Shown here: positions 1-7,908 of the stretch, piece by piece
Position numbering within the stretch: position 1 is the first letter of the stretch
How the letters are laid out: the number at the start of each line of letters is the position of its first letter
Source: Microbispora amethystogenes
Lineage (GTDB): Bacteria > Actinomycetota > Actinomycetes > Streptosporangiales > Streptosporangiaceae
Direction of reading: 5' to 3'
Assembly: GCF_016863015.1 (NCBI RefSeq)
Contig: NZ_BOOB01000027.1
Location: 1 to 64,000, forward strand
Length of the DNA: 64,000 nucleotides
The notes under the pieces: generated by a model
The model's input: only the letters and a program-made list of their open reading frames with translations
The model's database searches: none
What the model was told of the DNA's origin: nothing
Translations under genes and position numbers: made by a program

Positions 1-30
1 TTGACATATAACCGACACATTTCCTATACA
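1..30 (+). promoter_or_regulatory. consensus-like housekeeping promoter at the window edge
   Basis: TTGACA at 1-6 and TATACA at 25-30 are separated by 18 nt, a near-consensus sigma-70/HrdB promoter reading rightwards. The first plausible gene downstream is the SARP regulator at 342, which would give a leader of about 300 nt. It could instead serve an unrecognised short transcript. Seen by eye only; the left context is missing. Confidence 0.45.
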
Positions 31-341
31 CGTCACTTATCTCTACTCCTTGCCGGCGCCAGGACACGCGCCTGCGCCTTGGTAGCCCCGACCGGCGAAG
101 GTCTTGACGTTGTCGCTGGTCAGCGCATGTACAAGCCCGGGCATCGAGCGGCGCCATCGGCTGCGACGTTCAGCCTCGCCCCCAGCTCACCGGCACCGTG
201 CACGAAACGACATCAAGTGTGCAGAAAAAGACAAGACACTCATGCCCGTCCCTTGCATGCTGATTCCAGCGGACACCGGGGAAGCCGTCGAAGCGGATCA
301 TTATGAAAAACGCTCACTAGCCGCCATGCGCGAGGGGGACC
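31..341. other. non-coding stretch before the first SARP gene
   Basis: No convincing gene. Open frames here have poor actinomycete codon use and no family resemblance. The stretch is somewhat AT-richer than the rest of the window, especially at 215-245 and 298-320, as expected for regulatory DNA upstream of a pathway regulator. A GAGGGGG Shine-Dalgarno lies near 331-337. Confidence 0.5.
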
Positions 342-1130
342 GTGCTGTACGCGTTGCTTGGACCGTTCCTGGCTTTCGACGTCCAGGGCGAGGTCATCGC
401 GGAGCTCACGCCGAGGCAACGGCAGCTCCTGGCGTTACTCCTGCTCAACGTGAACATCGTCCTGCACCGTGACAGGCTGATCGACCTGCTGTGGAACGGC
501 CGTCCGCCCGACTCCGCCCGCCGCAATCTCACCACCTACATCGCGCGCCTGCGCCGCCTGCTCTCCCCTCGCGAACCGGCGAACTCCGCTCTGCGGACGG
601 TCGGCAGCGGCTATATCCTTTCCGCGCCCTCGGCCTCTGTAGATGTCGACAGGTTCAATCATCTGACAATGCACGGAAGAACGGCCCGGGACAATCGCGA
701 TTACCACAACGCGGCCGAACTGCTCGAAGACGCCCTGCGGTTGTGGCGGGGCGACGCCCTTCTCGATCTCAGGCGAGTCGACGCGCTCGCGGTGTGGGCC
801 GACCGGCTCGACGAGGACCGGCGCACCGTCACCGAGGACCTGTTCGACGTACGGCTGGCAGCGGGGCAGCACCACGAGGTCGTCAGCGCCTTGGCCCAGT
901 GGGCGTCGACGCACCCGCTGCGTGAACGCCCTCACCGGCAGCTCATGCTCGCCCTGCACAGATCCGGTCGCACTCACGAGGCGTCCATGGCCTACCAGCG
1001 CCTTCACCGGACTCTCGTCGACCAGATGGGCGCCGGCCCCGCTCCCGGCACGCGCACACTCCATCAACGCATCCTGGCCGACGACCCGGAGATCGGCGGG
1101 TCCCTCGCCTACGCGTCCGGTGTCTTGTGA
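342..1130 (+). CDS. SARP/AfsR-type transcriptional regulator (paralogue 1)
   Basis: 262-aa regulator of the Streptomyces antibiotic regulatory protein class. An N-terminal OmpR-like winged helix (about residues 1-95, including RQRQLLALLLLN and the HRDRLIDLLW stretch typical of these proteins) is followed by a bacterial transcriptional activation domain (BTAD, about 100-255) ending in TPR-like helices (HPLRERPHRQLMLALHRSGR). It lacks the NB-ARC and TPR extensions of large AfsR proteins. The start is a GTG seven nt after GAGGGGG; the paralogue at 2340 has the same Shine-Dalgarno/start context. Its 3' end overlaps the convergent membrane-protein gene by 22 nt. Family members bind direct repeats upstream of secondary-metabolite or stress genes; the target here is unknown and no biosynthetic cluster is visible in the window. 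Confidence 0.9.
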   Translation: MLYALLGPFLAFDVQGEVIAELTPRQRQLLALLLLNVNIVLHRDRLIDLLWNGRPPDSARRNLTTYIARLRRLLSPREPANSALRTVGSGYILSAPSASVDVDRFNHLTMHGRTARDNRDYHNAAELLEDALRLWRGDALLDLRRVDALAVWADRLDEDRRTVTEDLFDVRLAAGQHHEVVSALAQWASTHPLRERPHRQLMLALHRSGRTHEASMAYQRLHRTLVDQMGAGPAPGTRTLHQRILADDPEIGGSLAYASGVL

Positions 1131-1993
1131 AGGGCCGCCCGGCCGTCCTCGGTCCGTCCGGGCGCCAGTTCGTGAGCGGATCGCACCTCCCAGAGGATGG
1201 CCACCACCGCGTGCAACTGCCCGAAGGTGAAGACGGGTGGTTCGTGGATGCCGAAATCGAAGAAGTTGTCCAGGCAGAAGGCGAACGCGCCCACCAGAAC
1301 CGAGATCCAGCCCAGCAGCACCGTGAGGGTGGACCACCGCCTCTCGCGCATCTGGGCCGCGACGACGAACGCCAGCCAGACGAACCCCAGGAACTGGACC
1401 AGCTTGACCAGGGTGAGTGCCATTGCCCCGGCCGTCCCCGGCAGGACGAAGGCGATATCGAGCGCGCGCAGGCACGTGGCGCCCGCGCCGATCAGGCCCG
1501 TACTCAGCATCAAGGTGCGATGAAAACGGCCGGTTCTGCGGAGAACATCCGGAAACCGCATCATCACCCATCCCTGCAGCAGCGTGGCGAGCAGGACCAC
1601 AACGCTGTAGGGAAGCGGCACGAGGTGTGACAGGAACGCGCCCGCGGCCAGTGAGTACAAACTCCACCGGACCACGCGCACGCGGGGGTCACCGGCCGTG
1701 CCCGCATCGGCGTCCTCCGGCCGCGTCACCGGCCCGCGCACCACCACACAGATCAACCACGCCTGCGCCGCGAGGGTCGCCGCGAGCACGAGCACGACGG
1801 CGACAGGAGGGAGGCCCGCCGGGACGACGAAGCCGACCACGGCGGACACGGGAAAGGTGAGCCGCCTCAGTGCGGCGATCGCGTCCCCGCCCGCCGACAG
1901 GGTCTGCACGACCAGGAGGAGAACGAGCAGGAGATAGACGACGACGGCCTGCACGGCGGCCTGCCGGAAACGACGGCGACGAAGGACGTGCAT
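1109..1993 (-). CDS. multi-pass membrane protein of unknown function
   Basis: About 294 aa with seven or so hydrophobic segments: a strong one directly after the basic N-terminus (MHVLRRRRFRQ, then YLLLVLLLVVQ), others around PVSAVVGFVVPAG, VLAATLAAQAWLICVVV, SLAAGAFLSHLVPL, VVVLLATLLQG, LVKLVQFLGFVWLAFVV and LTVLLGWISVLVGAF. The ATG at 1993 is preferred because GGGAGAG lies just upstream; a TTG at 2074 would add 27 residues without a ribosome binding site. Its last 22 nt overlap the end of the first SARP gene. Lying between two SARP paralogues, it could be a target or signalling partner, but that is inference from position. I recognise no family. Confidence 0.7.
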   Translation of the reverse strand: MHVLRRRRFRQAAVQAVVVYLLLVLLLVVQTLSAGGDAIAALRRLTFPVSAVVGFVVPAGLPPVAVVLVLAATLAAQAWLICVVVRGPVTRPEDADAGTAGDPRVRVVRWSLYSLAAGAFLSHLVPLPYSVVVLLATLLQGWVMMRFPDVLRRTGRFHRTLMLSTGLIGAGATCLRALDIAFVLPGTAGAMALTLVKLVQFLGFVWLAFVVAAQMRERRWSTLTVLLGWISVLVGAFAFCLDNFFDFGIHEPPVFTFGQLHAVVAILWEVRSAHELAPGRTEDGRAALHKTPDA

Positions 1994-2339
1994 CACTCTC
2001 CCGAGCAGTGTCAGGAGGTCCGGGAGAGCGACCTCATGAGACCGGTTGACCGGGCGCTCCGCCCGGCCCGGCAATCATGGCCCGGCGGGGATCCCACTTG
2101 CCGGCGTTTGCACCGGCTCATGGCCAATCACGATGATGTAACCGCTTTCATCACATGCACGTGCATGTTCGCTGGGCATTCATCGCTTTACGGACAGCAA
2201 TGGCGAGTGCCGAACAACGCATCTGCGGGCGGCCGGAAAACGCGCAATTTTGACGAATGAAGCCGGAGAGAGATATCGTCAAACGCCGATCAAAGCCGCC
2301 GTCATCGGCGCGTTCACGCTGCCTTGCGCGAGGGGAACC
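1994..2339. other. intergenic region between membrane protein and SARP 2
   Basis: Divergent regulatory stretch of 346 nt. It holds a perfect 16-bp palindrome (listed separately) and AT-rich DNA at 2225-2260 before the SARP 2 start. Ninety nt of the reading frame upstream of GTG 2340 are open, but they are rejected as coding because the Shine-Dalgarno and alignment with the paralogue place the start at 2340. Confidence 0.5.
2153..2168. promoter_or_regulatory. perfect 16-bp palindrome, candidate operator
   Basis: ACATGCACGTGCATGT reads the same on both strands, with CACGTG at its centre. It sits 160 nt upstream of the membrane-protein start and about 170 nt upstream of the second SARP start, a position fit to control either. 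SARPs usually bind direct repeats, so a dimeric repressor of another family is the likelier ligand. Function is inferred. Confidence 0.4.
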
Positions 2340-3143
2340 GTGTTATACGCCGTGCTCGGACCGTTTTCGGCCATGAACGACCGAGGAGACGCCATCGCCG
2401 GCCTCGCCGCGAGACATCGGCAGCTCCTGGCGCTGCTCGTCCTCAATGCGAATATCGCGCTGCACCGGGACCAGCTCACCGGACTGTTGTGGAATGGCCG
2501 TCCCACCATTTCAGCGCCGCGCAATCTTACCACCTACGTCGCACAGGTGCGGCGGCGGCTCTCCCCCCGCGACCCCAGCCTTTCTCCGGTCCACACGGTG
2601 AAGGGCGGATACCTTCTTTCCGTCCGGCCCGGATCCGTGGACGTTGCAGAATTCAACCAATGGGCGGCGCAGGGCAGAATCGCTCGCGAGAATGGCGATT
2701 ACCACAATGCGGCGCGGTTGTTCGAGAAGGCGCTGAGCCTGTGGCGGGGCGACGCCCTCCTCGATGTGCGGCAGATCGACAGGCTCCGCACGTGGGCCGA
2801 ACGGCTCGACGAGGACCGGCGCGCGGTGACCGAGGACCTCTTCGACGTACGGCTGGCGCTCGGGCACCACCGCGAGATCGTCGGCGGCCTGGCCCAGTGG
2901 GCGACCCGGCACCCGCTGCGCGAACGCCCCCACCGGCAGCTCATGCTGGCCCTGCACCGGTCGGGCCGGACCCACGACGCCTCTGCCTCCTACCAGCGGC
3001 TGCGCCGCACCCTGGTCGACCGCCTCGGCACCGAGCCGTCCCCCGACACCCAGGCCCTCCACCAGCGGATCCTCACCGGCGAGGATCCTTCGTCCGCTGC
3101 GGCACGTCTACGTGTGGCTACTCAGCGCGCTGAGCGTGCGTGA
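2340..3143 (+). CDS. SARP/AfsR-type transcriptional regulator (paralogue 2)
   Basis: 267-aa protein collinear over its whole length with the regulator at 342: winged-helix segment (ARHRQLLALLVLN, HRDQLTGLLW) then BTAD, including the same HPLRERPHRQLMLALHRSGR block. No ATPase or sensor extension is present. The GTG at 2340 follows GAGGGGA, matching the start context of its paralogue, so the 30 extra in-frame codons upstream are left out. The last 22 nt overlap the convergent DUF4240-like gene. Two copies separated by one membrane-protein gene suggest local duplication followed by divergence. The function is probably activation of a specialised or stress regulon; no target is seen. Confidence 0.88.
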   Translation: MLYAVLGPFSAMNDRGDAIAGLAARHRQLLALLVLNANIALHRDQLTGLLWNGRPTISAPRNLTTYVAQVRRRLSPRDPSLSPVHTVKGGYLLSVRPGSVDVAEFNQWAAQGRIARENGDYHNAARLFEKALSLWRGDALLDVRQIDRLRTWAERLDEDRRAVTEDLFDVRLALGHHREIVGGLAQWATRHPLRERPHRQLMLALHRSGRTHDASASYQRLRRTLVDRLGTEPSPDTQALHQRILTGEDPSSAAARLRVATQRAERA

Positions 3144-3967
3144 CACACCTCAGGTACATGAGTGAGCTCGCGTCCGAACCTCCTTCGCCGCCCTACGGCG
3201 TGCAGGAGACCAGCACGACGCCGACGCGGAAGGACCTCGCCGAACTCGTCAACCAGGCTCAGCGGCGCCGGGTCGCGATCGGCGAAGTAGGACCTGTCCC
3301 TGTCGAAACTGGCCCTTACGGTCTCCTTTCCTCGCTCGACGCGCTCGCGGCTCCTGTCGGCGTTGACGGTGACGCTCACCTCGACCTTCCGCAGTCCCGT
3401 CTGGCTCCACCAGGCGCGCCACTCGGCGGAGTCGTTCAGAGCCTGGTCCATAGCGTGCGCGGCCTTCATGTAGGCACCCGGGGCGCTCTTCCAGGCCGAC
3501 CCCCGGTAGGTCTCGCACCACCGGCCACCGTCCGGCAGGCAGGACAGCATGGGGTCGAAGTTCCCGGCCCAGTCCAGCCCGGCGACGTCCCACAACGCGG
3601 TCGCCACGACGTCCACGAGCAGTTCGGCCTGCCCCGCCTCCCACTCCTCGCCCTCGACGGCCGCCGGATCGGCGAGCACGGCCTCGTACCGGGTCCGCCC
3701 GGAGGCGACCACCGCGTACAGCAGGTTCTCGTACGCGTCCCCGACAAGCGGGATCGGCGGACGGCCCTCGTCGCCGACGTCGCGAACCGGACGCCCTTCC
3801 AGCGGCAGGGCGGTCAGCGCCCGCACCTTCCCGGCGAGCAGTAGGCAGAACGCCTCCACCGCCTCCGCCTTCAGCGACGTCAGGCGCTCACCCAGTAGAT
3901 CGGCGCCGTCCTCGTCGATCACCCCACCGAGAGCACCGATGAATCCCCAGAAAGTCTCGTCTGTCAC
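3122..3967 (-). CDS. DUF4240-like cytoplasmic protein
   Basis: 281 aa, soluble, no signal peptide. It opens with MTDETFWGFIGAL, the FW-containing N-terminus typical of DUF4240 proteins, and continues with a helical region rich in Asp/Glu. About residues 80-130 (DAYENLLYAVVASG, a conserved DPAAV-like turn, then ELLVDVVATALWDVAG) resemble the family body. The Arg-rich tail after residue 240 looks poorly conserved, and its end overlaps the second SARP gene by 22 nt. The start is GTG. No function is established for DUF4240. The family call is by eye and moderate. Confidence 0.6.
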   Translation of the reverse strand: MTDETFWGFIGALGGVIDEDGADLLGERLTSLKAEAVEAFCLLLAGKVRALTALPLEGRPVRDVGDEGRPPIPLVGDAYENLLYAVVASGRTRYEAVLADPAAVEGEEWEAGQAELLVDVVATALWDVAGLDWAGNFDPMLSCLPDGGRWCETYRGSAWKSAPGAYMKAAHAMDQALNDSAEWRAWWSQTGLRKVEVSVTVNADRSRERVERGKETVRASFDRDRSYFADRDPAPLSLVDEFGEVLPRRRRAGLLHAVGRRRRFGRELTHVPEVCHARSAR

Positions 3968-4070
3968 CGATCAAACCTGCCACATGCCCCGAGGGGGATT
4001 ACTCCAAGCGCAAAATAGGTGACCCAATGTGATGGAAGACCGGCGGGTGACGTCCACGTACAGTGACAAT

Positions 4071-4301
4071 ATGGCTGTGCTGACGATCGAGCTTGATCCG
4101 ACGACCGAGCAGATCCTGGCCCGGCTGACAGCCGACGGACGGTCGGCCACAGACGTGGTGCGGGAGGCCATCAGGCTCGCCGACCGCCTCCGCTGGCTGG
4201 AGCAGGCCCGCGCGGACGCGGAGAGGCTTGGCAAGGACCCGGACGACCTCGCCGAGGTCCGCGCGATCCGCCAGGAGCTTGGGCATCCGGATGCGTGGTG
4301 A
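4071..4301 (+). CDS. ribbon-helix-helix antitoxin of a MazEF-like pair
   Basis: 76-aa protein. Residues 1-40 (MAVLTIELDPTTEQILARL, then TDVVREAIRLAD) fit a MetJ/Arc ribbon-helix-helix DNA-binding fold; the charged C-terminal half would wrap the toxin. The ATG at 4071 is chosen over an upstream frame extension because TACAGT lies six nt before it, implying leaderless transcription. The stop lies 11 nt inside the toxin gene, the usual order and coupling of antitoxin before toxin. It is expected to repress its own promoter and neutralise the MazF-like protein. Confidence 0.85.
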   Translation: MAVLTIELDPTTEQILARLTADGRSATDVVREAIRLADRLRWLEQARADAERLGKDPDDLAEVRAIRQELGHPDAW

Positions 4302-4611
4302 CGTCTACCGCCTGCGCGCCCCTCGGGGCGCCGTCGGCCACGAGCAGCGTGGCGAACGGTTCGCGATAGTGCTGCAGTCAGACGGCTTCGCCCTGTCCAC
4401 TCTCGTCGTCGCCCCCACCTCGACCAGCGCGGGCCGTGCGGTGTTCCGGCCCGAGATCGAGGTGGAAGGCAAGACGACACGGGTACTCGTCGACCAGCTC
4501 AGCGCCGTGGACGCCACCCGGCTCGGTGACTTCTCCGGCCGCCTCGACCCTTACGAGATGCATGAGATCGACGTCGCGTTGCGCGGCTTCCTCGGTCTGT
4601 TCCATCGATAG
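4291..4611 (+). CDS. mazF: MazF/PemK-family endoribonuclease toxin
   Basis: 106 aa with the hallmarks of the CcdB/PemK fold: N-terminal MRGDVYRLRAPRGAVGHEQ, then a conserved Arg before FAIVLQSD, a Thr/Ser segment (VVAPTSTSAG) and a DQLSAVD block. Family members cleave single-stranded RNA and halt translation. Translation starts at an ATG overlapping the antitoxin stop by 11 nt, so the two are coupled. The next element downstream is the glycine-riboswitch promoter, so the pair is a self-contained cassette. Confidence 0.88.
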   Translation: MRGDVYRLRAPRGAVGHEQRGERFAIVLQSDGFALSTLVVAPTSTSAGRAVFRPEIEVEGKTTRVLVDQLSAVDATRLGDFSGRLDPYEMHEIDVALRGFLGLFHR

Positions 4612-4670
4612 CCCGACGCTGATGGTGCAGGCGGGAACCGTGAGTGTGACAAAGCGGGAGGGCTGGCAGG

Positions 4671-4699
4671 TTACGGGGGCGGCGGCGAACCACTAGGCT
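4671..4699 (+). promoter_or_regulatory. promoter for the glycine-riboswitch transcript
   Basis: TTACGG at 4671-4676 and TAGGCT at 4694-4699 are 17 nt apart. The start point would be near 4706, about a dozen nt before the first riboswitch helix, which is where a promoter for this RNA is needed. The -10 fits the TANNNT actinomycete pattern; the -35 is weak. Confidence 0.5.
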
Positions 4700-4716
4700 G
4701 GCAGCTCACCGATCAT

Positions 4717-4905
4717 CCCGTGCGGGAGAGCGTCCTGGCAGCCGGTCAGGGCCCCTGAAGGAGCAAGCCCTCCCCGCGAACCTCTCAAGGCAAAGGACCG
4801 CGCGGGCCAGGTGACCTCTGGAAAGAAGGCCGTGAGGCCTCGCCGAAGGTGAAAGTCCGGCAAAGATCGGACGAAGCTCTCAGGCGCCGATGACAGAGGG
4901 GGAGG
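4717..4905 (+). ncRNA. tandem glycine riboswitch (gcvT element)
   Basis: Two adjacent aptamers are recognisable. The first has GTGCGGGAGAG at 4720-4730, GAAGGAGCAAGCC at 4758-4770, and AACCTCTCAAGGCAAAGGAC before 4800. The second has GGTGACCTCTGGAAAG near 4810, GCCGAAGGTGAAAGTCC near 4846, and GAAGCTCTCAGGCGCCGATGA before 4896, followed by CAGAGGGG. These are the conserved blocks of the glycine riboswitch. It lies directly ahead of gcvT, so it should switch the gcvT-gcvH-sdaA transcript on when glycine is abundant. Confidence 0.95.
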
Positions 4906-4949
4906 ATGCCCGATAGTTCAGTGCAGCATCCGTCCTTTCCGAGGTCCGC

Positions 4950-6041
4950 ATGTCCCGATCCACCCCGCTTCGCGGGGTACACGAACGCCTTGGCGCGACC
5001 CTGACCGACTTCGCCGGATGGCAGATGCCGTTGCGGTACGGCAGCGAGTCGGCCGAGCACAACGCGGTGCGCACGGCCGCGGGGCTGTTCGACCTGTCCC
5101 ACATGGGGGAGATCTTCGTCACCGGCCCGCAGGCGGGCGAGGCGCTCGACCACGCCCTGGTGGGCCACCTCAGCATCCTCGGCCCCGCCCGCGCCCGTTA
5201 CACGATGATCGTGAACGAGGACGGCGGCATCCTCGACGACCTCATCGTCTACCGCCTCGACGAGGACCGGTACATGGTCGTCGCCAACGCCTCCAACTAC
5301 GCCGTCGTGGCGCGCGAGCTGATCGCCCGGTCCGAGGGGTACGACGCGCGGGTGACCGACCGGTCCGACGAGTACGCGCTGGTGGCCGTGCAGGGGCCGC
5401 GCGCCGCCGAGATCCTGCGCGGGCTGACCGACGCGGACGTCGACGGCCTGAAGTACTACGCCATCCTCCCCGGTGTCGTCGCCGGGGCGCCCGCCCTGAT
5501 CGCGCGGACCGGCTACACCGGCGAGGACGGCTTCGAGCTGTTCGTCCTCAACGAGCACGCCGTACCCGTGTGGGACGCGCTCACCGAGGCCGGCCGTGAC
5601 CTCGGGCTCGTCCCCGCCGGGCTGTCGGCCCGCGACACGCTGCGCCTGGAGGCCGGCATGCCGCTCTACGGCAACGAGCTGACCTCCTCGGCCACCCCGT
5701 TCGACGCCGGCCTCGGCCGGGTCGTCCGCTTCGACAAGCCGGGCGACTTCGTGGGCCGGTCGGCCCTGGAGCGGGCCGCGCAGGACGGCGCCACGCGGCG
5801 GCTGGTCGGGCTGGTGGCCCGCGGCCGCCGGGTGCCCCGCCACGGCTATCCCGTCACCCGGGAGGGCGCCGTCGTCGGCGAGGTGACGAGCGGCGCACCG
5901 TCGCAGTCCCTCGGCAAGCCGATCGCCATGGCGTACGTGAGTGAGGACGCCCTCCGCGAGGGCGGCCTGACGGTCGACATCCGGGGCAGCCATGAACCGG
6001 TCGACGTCGTCGATCTGCCTTTCTACAGGAGGAGCAAGTGA
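4950..6041 (+). CDS. gcvT: glycine cleavage system T protein (aminomethyltransferase)
   Basis: 363 aa, full length for GcvT. It transfers the methylene group from the aminomethyl-lipoyl H protein to tetrahydrofolate and releases ammonia. Family features visible are [20 protein letters not shown] at the N-terminus, the [12 protein letters not shown] segment, the [13 protein letters not shown] motif and the [13 protein letters not shown] block. The ATG at 4950 follows GAGG and lies 45 nt after the riboswitch. Its TGA overlaps the gcvH start by four nt. gcvP, encoding the decarboxylase, is not in the window. Confidence 0.97.
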   Translation: MSRSTPLRGVHERLGATLTDFAGWQMPLRYGSESAEHNAVRTAAGLFDLSHMGEIFVTGPQAGEALDHALVGHLSILGPARARYTMIVNEDGGILDDLIVYRLDEDRYMVVANASNYAVVARELIARSEGYDARVTDRSDEYALVAVQGPRAAEILRGLTDADVDGLKYYAILPGVVAGAPALIARTGYTGEDGFELFVLNEHAVPVWDALTEAGRDLGLVPAGLSARDTLRLEAGMPLYGNELTSSATPFDAGLGRVVRFDKPGDFVGRSALERAAQDGATRRLVGLVARGRRVPRHGYPVTREGAVVGEVTSGAPSQSLGKPIAMAYVSEDALREGGLTVDIRGSHEPVDVVDLPFYRRSK

Positions 6042-6427
6042 GCAGCATTCCCGAGGACCTGAGCTACACCAAGGAGCACGAGTGGGTGGCCGGGATCGAT
6101 GACGGCCTCACCGTGACGGTGGGCATCACGGCGTACGCCGCCGAGCAGCTCGGCGACGTGGTCTACGTGCAGGTGCCGGAGACGGGCGCGACGGTGGCGG
6201 CCGGTGACGCGGTCGGCGAGGTCGAGTCGACCAAGTCCGTGAGCGACATCTTCGCTCCGGTCGCCGGTGAGATCGTCGAGACCAACTCCGCCGTCGTGGA
6301 CGACCCCTCCCTGGTCAACACCGACCCGTACGGCGACGGCTGGCTGTTCCGCGTGCGGGTGGAGGGGGAGCCGGAGGACCTGCTGTCCGCCGCCGAGTAC
6401 GGCACGCTCACCTCCGGCGAGTCCTGA
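6038..6427 (+). CDS. gcvH: glycine cleavage system H protein
   Basis: 129-aa lipoyl carrier protein. The lipoylation Lys lies in [18 protein letters not shown], and the N-terminus ([13 protein letters not shown]) and [13 protein letters not shown] stretch are classic GcvH. It shuttles the aminomethyl group between P, T and L proteins. The GTG start overlaps the gcvT stop (GTGA) and has AGGAGG upstream, so expression is translationally coupled to gcvT under riboswitch control. Confidence 0.97.
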   Translation: MSSIPEDLSYTKEHEWVAGIDDGLTVTVGITAYAAEQLGDVVYVQVPETGATVAAGDAVGEVESTKSVSDIFAPVAGEIVETNSAVVDDPSLVNTDPYGDGWLFRVRVEGEPEDLLSAAEYGTLTSGES

Positions 6428-6461
6428 CGGTCCCGGCGACGCACGGGAAAGGCGACGATCA

Positions 6462-7835
6462 ATGGCGATCAGCGTCTTCGACCTGTTCAAGGTGGGGATC
6501 GGGCCGTCCAGCTCGCACACGGGCGGTCCGATGGCCGCGGCGCACAGGTTCGCCCGCGGGCTGCACGAGGACGGGCTGCTGGAGAAGGTCACCCGGGTCG
6601 AGGCCGTCCTGTACGGCTCGCTCGGCCTGACCGGCAAGGGCCACGGCAGCGACAAGGCGGTCCTGCTCGGCCTGTCCGGCGACAAGCCCGAACTGGTCGA
6701 CGTCGACACCGCCGACGAACGGCTGGCCGCGATGCGGGCGAGCGGCACCGTGATGTTGTACGGCCTCCGGGAGATCCCGTTCGTCGTCGGCGAGCACCTC
6801 GTCTTCGAGCGCAAGGTGTCGCTCCCCCACCACCCGAACGGCATGCGGTTCACGGCGTACGCCGACGACGCCGTGCTGCGCGAGAAGGTGTACTACTCGG
6901 TCGGCGGCGGCTTCGTGGTGGACGAGAACGCCACCGGCGCCGACCGGATCAAGCCCGACGACACGGCGCTGCCGTACCCCTTCACGACCGGGCGGGAACT
7001 GCTCGCGCACTGCGCGGAGACCGGCCTGTCGATCTCCGGGCTGATGATGGAGAACGAGCAGGCCTTCGGCCGTACGCCGGAGGAGATCCGGGCCCGCCTG
7101 CTGCACCTGTGGGAGGTCATGGCCGAGTGCGTGCGGCGCGGCACCACCCGTGAGGGCGTCCTGCCCGGCGGGCTCAAGGTGCGGCGCCGGGCGCACCAGC
7201 TCCACCGCAAGCTGCAGGGCGAGGCCGAGGGGGCCGACCCGCTGCGGGCGATGGACTGGATCACGCTGTTCGCGCTGGCCGTGAACGAGGAGAACGCGGC
7301 GGGCGGCCGGGTCGTCACCGCCCCCACCAACGGCGCCGCCGGGATCATCCCGGCCGTCCTCTCCTACTACCTGCGGTTCCTGCCGGGCGCCGGCGAGGAC
7401 GGCGTCGTCCGCTTTCTGCTCACCGCGGGCGCGATCGGCGTGCTGTTCAAGGAGAACGCCTCCATCTCCGGCGCGGAGGTCGGCTGTCAGGGCGAGGTCG
7501 GCTCCGCCTGCTCGATGGCCGCGGCGGGCCTCACCGAGGCCCTCGGCGGCACCCCCGAGCAGGTGGAGAACGCCGCGGAGATCGGCATCGAGCACAACCT
7601 CGGCCTGACCTGCGACCCCATCGGCGGCCTGGTCCAGATCCCGTGCATCGAGCGCAACGCCGTCGCCTCGATCAAGGCGGTCACCGCCGCGCGCATCGCG
7701 CTGCGCGGCGACGGCCGGCACTTCGTGCCGCTCGACAAGGCCATCAAGACGATGCGCGACACGGGCCGGGACATGCTCGACAAATACAAGGAGACCTCGC
7801 GCGGCGGCCTCGCCGTCAACGTCATCGAATGCTGA
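6462..7835 (+). CDS. sdaA: L-serine dehydratase, iron-sulfur type, single chain
   Basis: 457 aa with fused beta and alpha parts. The beta part opens [20 protein letters not shown], and the alpha part carries the Cys-containing [18 protein letters not shown] and [18 protein letters not shown] segments that hold the [4Fe-4S] cluster. It deaminates serine to pyruvate and ammonia. The ATG at 6462 is the family start; the upstream frame extension overlaps gcvH. It lies 34 nt after gcvH and so probably shares the glycine-induced transcript. Together with the cleavage system and a glycine hydroxymethyltransferase elsewhere, it would drain excess glycine to pyruvate. Confidence 0.96.
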   Translation: MAISVFDLFKVGIGPSSSHTGGPMAAAHRFARGLHEDGLLEKVTRVEAVLYGSLGLTGKGHGSDKAVLLGLSGDKPELVDVDTADERLAAMRASGTVMLYGLREIPFVVGEHLVFERKVSLPHHPNGMRFTAYADDAVLREKVYYSVGGGFVVDENATGADRIKPDDTALPYPFTTGRELLAHCAETGLSISGLMMENEQAFGRTPEEIRARLLHLWEVMAECVRRGTTREGVLPGGLKVRRRAHQLHRKLQGEAEGADPLRAMDWITLFALAVNEENAAGGRVVTAPTNGAAGIIPAVLSYYLRFLPGAGEDGVVRFLLTAGAIGVLFKENASISGAEVGCQGEVGSACSMAAAGLTEALGGTPEQVENAAEIGIEHNLGLTCDPIGGLVQIPCIERNAVASIKAVTAARIALRGDGRHFVPLDKAIKTMRDTGRDMLDKYKETSRGGLAVNVIEC

Positions 7836-7908
7836 CCGCGCTCGCCTCATGCGTGTGGAAAACGCCCACTAGGGTGGTGCCCTCGCCGACGAGGAGGAGG
7901 GCCGTCAC

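Noticed and set aside
2250-2339. 30-codon extension of the second SARP gene
   Set aside because: The GTG at 2340 has GAGGGGA in the same spacing as the paralogue, and the extension has no counterpart in it.
4612-4716. A further small gene between mazF and the riboswitch
   Set aside because: Only short frames without start signals; the stretch contains the riboswitch promoter.
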